Shown here in pieces: positions 62,278 to 64,000 of a stretch of 64,000 nucleotides of DNA; position 1 is the stretch's first letter; each line of letters starts with the position of its first letter. Both the position numbers and the translations under genes were made by a program. Origin of the DNA: Microplitis mediator (lineage: Eukaryota; Arthropoda; Insecta; Hymenoptera; Braconidae); assembly GCF_029852145.1 (NCBI RefSeq), contig NC_079969.1, positions 11,718,001-11,782,000 of the forward strand. Reading direction: 5' to 3'. The notes beneath the pieces are model-generated. The model saw nothing but the letters and a program-made list of their open reading frames with translations. It had not been told where the DNA came from and searched no databases.

Positions 62278-62308
62278 GTAAGATTGTTTAATATTAGTAC
62301 TGTTATAG

Positions 62309-62419
62309 TATATTATACACCTAGGGCACATAAATAAGAAAGCCTCAGATCACATGTTTGTTGACATTACATGTGATCTGAGACATTTCTTACTTTACTG
62401 CCCTAGGTGCGTAATATAC
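62309..62419. mobile_element. 111-bp hairpin MITE
   Basis: TATATTATACACCTAGGGCA at the left and its near complement at the right. The inner arms CCTCAGATCACATG / CATGTGATCTGAG pair closely. Confidence 0.75.
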
Positions 62420-62449
62420 TTTTAATTATTAGTTTTTAAATGAAAACTA

Positions 62450-62640
62450 CATCAAGAAAAATATGAGTTATAATTACCAAATTTATCGTAAACTTTAAAC
62501 GCTATTGAAATTTTTTAATTTTTCTTTGAAAATTCAATTTTTGTTTATATTTAGTAATTTTTATTATTTAGAATTCAATATGGTAAAGTTTACTATCCAT
62601 TGTAGTAAACTTTATTTATTTATTTATCATAACTTTTTTT
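62450..62640. repeat. TTTACTATCC repeat, second copy
   Basis: Shares ordered words with 19730-20020 (TTTATATTTAGTAATTTTTA, TTTACTATCCATTG). Confidence 0.4.
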
Positions 62641-62854
62641 TATCCTGAAACCTTAAGGGCCATTATTTTACGAAAATAAGACAAAAAAAAATTTTTTTAT
62701 ATTAATGTATTAATATTTAAAGTAAAAAAGATTTTATAATTCATCACAAATCATCATGTTCCATTTCTCTGTTAACAAAATAAGTATAACACTCAGATCT
62801 AAATCCACTACAATAATTAATAGCCACGATATTTTACTATCCCTTATTAAAATA

Positions 62855-62975
62855 AACGATTTAAAACGATTAGAACAAAAAAAAATTTTTAAATACTTTT
62901 TAATGCTTTTGAATCGTCCTTCTTATGGGCATTTACCATTGCAAATCATTTCAAATCGTTTCTCTTAATCAGGGA
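62855..62975. mobile_element. TTAATCAGGG element end fragment
   Basis: AAATACTTTTTAATGCTTTT then TCTCTTAATCAGGGA; close relative of 27520-27625. Confidence 0.55.
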
Positions 62976-62989
62976 TATTAGAATGGAAT

Positions 62990-63400
62990 TCAATGAAATC
63001 AAATTTTCATTAGTTTTTCAACTTCTTATTATTATTTATGGTACGTGTATTTATTTTGGTGTAAATTTTTGTTTCAAAATCAGTTGATTTGACCGAGATT
63101 TGAACCCTGATTTCCCGCGTGCTAATCCTGACCTCAATCTGCCGGTCCGGTGTCTCCTTGAAACGAAAGTCTCTGAACTTGTAATAGATATTCGCATACG
63201 CAATCTCTAGCGATTGGTAACTTTATCGATCTGCTTTAGAAAAATTACAAATCGTTTAGTAATTTGTTAGTCGCTGCATAATACTTAATACTCCTCTTAT
63301 TCATCTGATTTACAGAAATTACTAAACAGACTATAATTTTTACATACTGTAGAGCATTTGATACATAGTTTTAGTTAATTTTTATAATTTAACAAAGTAA
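62990..63400. repeat. SINE-like repeat copy 2 (MITE-free site)
   Basis: Collinear with 20040-20700 but without the 273-bp MITE. The - strand carries a box-B-like GGGTTCAAATCTC and an AGCACGCGGGAAATC tRNA-like word. Confidence 0.6.
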
Positions 63401-63539
63401 AAATCGTTAAGTCGTACAATGAAATATATCACTCAACGTTTAGTAATAATTTAATATTCTCTTTACATAAATTGATGTTTTATCAATATAGAATACTAAT
63501 GAAATCGTAATAAAAGTAATAATACAGCAATTTTTCAGA

Positions 63540-64000
63540 GAAACATATAGTATCCCTATCAAAAAAAAAAAATCAATGTGGGATTTCATGGAAACCCATA
63601 GAAATCCATATAAAGGAAAATATGGATTTATGTAAGAATCCACAGTAATTAATATTAGGTTTTAATATAAGTAATTTCTACAGAATCCGAGGTATCTGGA
63701 TTTCTATGTCTATTGTCTATTGATACGCGTATATCAATAAAAAAACAAATTAATATTTTATTGGCAAGATAATTTTTAACCACAAAAAATCTATTAATTT
63801 ATGCTCTTTCTGAAAACACATACACTTTTTATGGGATTTGTATCAATAACGTGACGCTTTTTGTTAATTTTCCTAATTTCTAATCCATACAAGATTCTCA
63901 TATGGATTTTGACATGGTACATTTCTATGGGAAATCTCCGTAAAAATCCACATGGAAATCCATCCGAAAACGCCATGTGGTAACCCGCATAGGATTCTAG
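63540..64000. repeat. AAATCCATATG-word repeat, truncated by window edge
   Basis: ATCCATA/TATGGAT and GGGATTTC words in both orientations (63570-63720, 63860-64000), like a palindromic MITE. The cyclase intron continues. Confidence 0.45.

Overview
The window looks like A+T-rich nuclear DNA of a holometabolous insect. The basis is three insect-type multi-exon genes with canonical GT/AG introns, AATAAA polyadenylation signals, CR1/Jockey-like LINE remnants, tRNA-derived SINE heads and a very dense load of short non-autonomous DNA transposons. Gene structure and repeat density would fit a hymenopteran such as a parasitoid wasp, but that is an inference and I cannot prove the order.

Three protein-coding genes are supported, all on the + strand. 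(1) biniou/FoxF, a forkhead transcription factor: two coding exons (17653-18808, 30659-30891) separated by an 11.85 kb transposon-filled intron. A possible distal promoter and non-coding first exon lies near 4640-4857. (2) importin-4: four coding exons between 39189 and 45580, giving a complete 1,077-residue beta-karyopherin. On the - strand just upstream, 38858-38998 looks like the first exon of a divergently transcribed gene. (3) A membrane adenylate cyclase: thirteen or so exons from about 47916 to 62277. The cytosolic N-terminus, first six-helix cassette, C1 catalytic domain and start of the second cassette are present. The second cassette and C2 domain lie beyond the right edge, so the gene is partial. 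The three genes have no obvious shared pathway.

Everything else is mostly repeats. 1-17600: ACACGG-TIR elements, an AAGTTG inverted-repeat array, a 973-bp hairpin with an 8-bp target duplication, a nested block (6302-9530) with two tandem AACTTCCCGCT elements inside a hairpin, a tRNA-Gln-like element, and a cluster of short hairpin MITEs before biniou. 18843-30600 (biniou intron): pogo-like, SINE-like and hairpin elements plus a split LINE reverse-transcriptase pseudogene. 31500-38880: further hairpins. 39243-41675 (importin-4 intron 1): a LINE fragment broken by a TTAATCAGGG-type element. 48630-56765 (cyclase intron): TACCGTAA-rich elements, an 880-bp palindromic tandem array, a poly-C-TIR element and an uninterrupted (TG)n tract of about 392 bp.

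The most unusual theme is the number of unrelated long near-perfect hairpins (0.3-1 kb, no ORF). Three of them carry 8-bp target duplications (two exact, one 7/8), and one is a chimera whose centre is almost identical to another hairpin 24 kb away.
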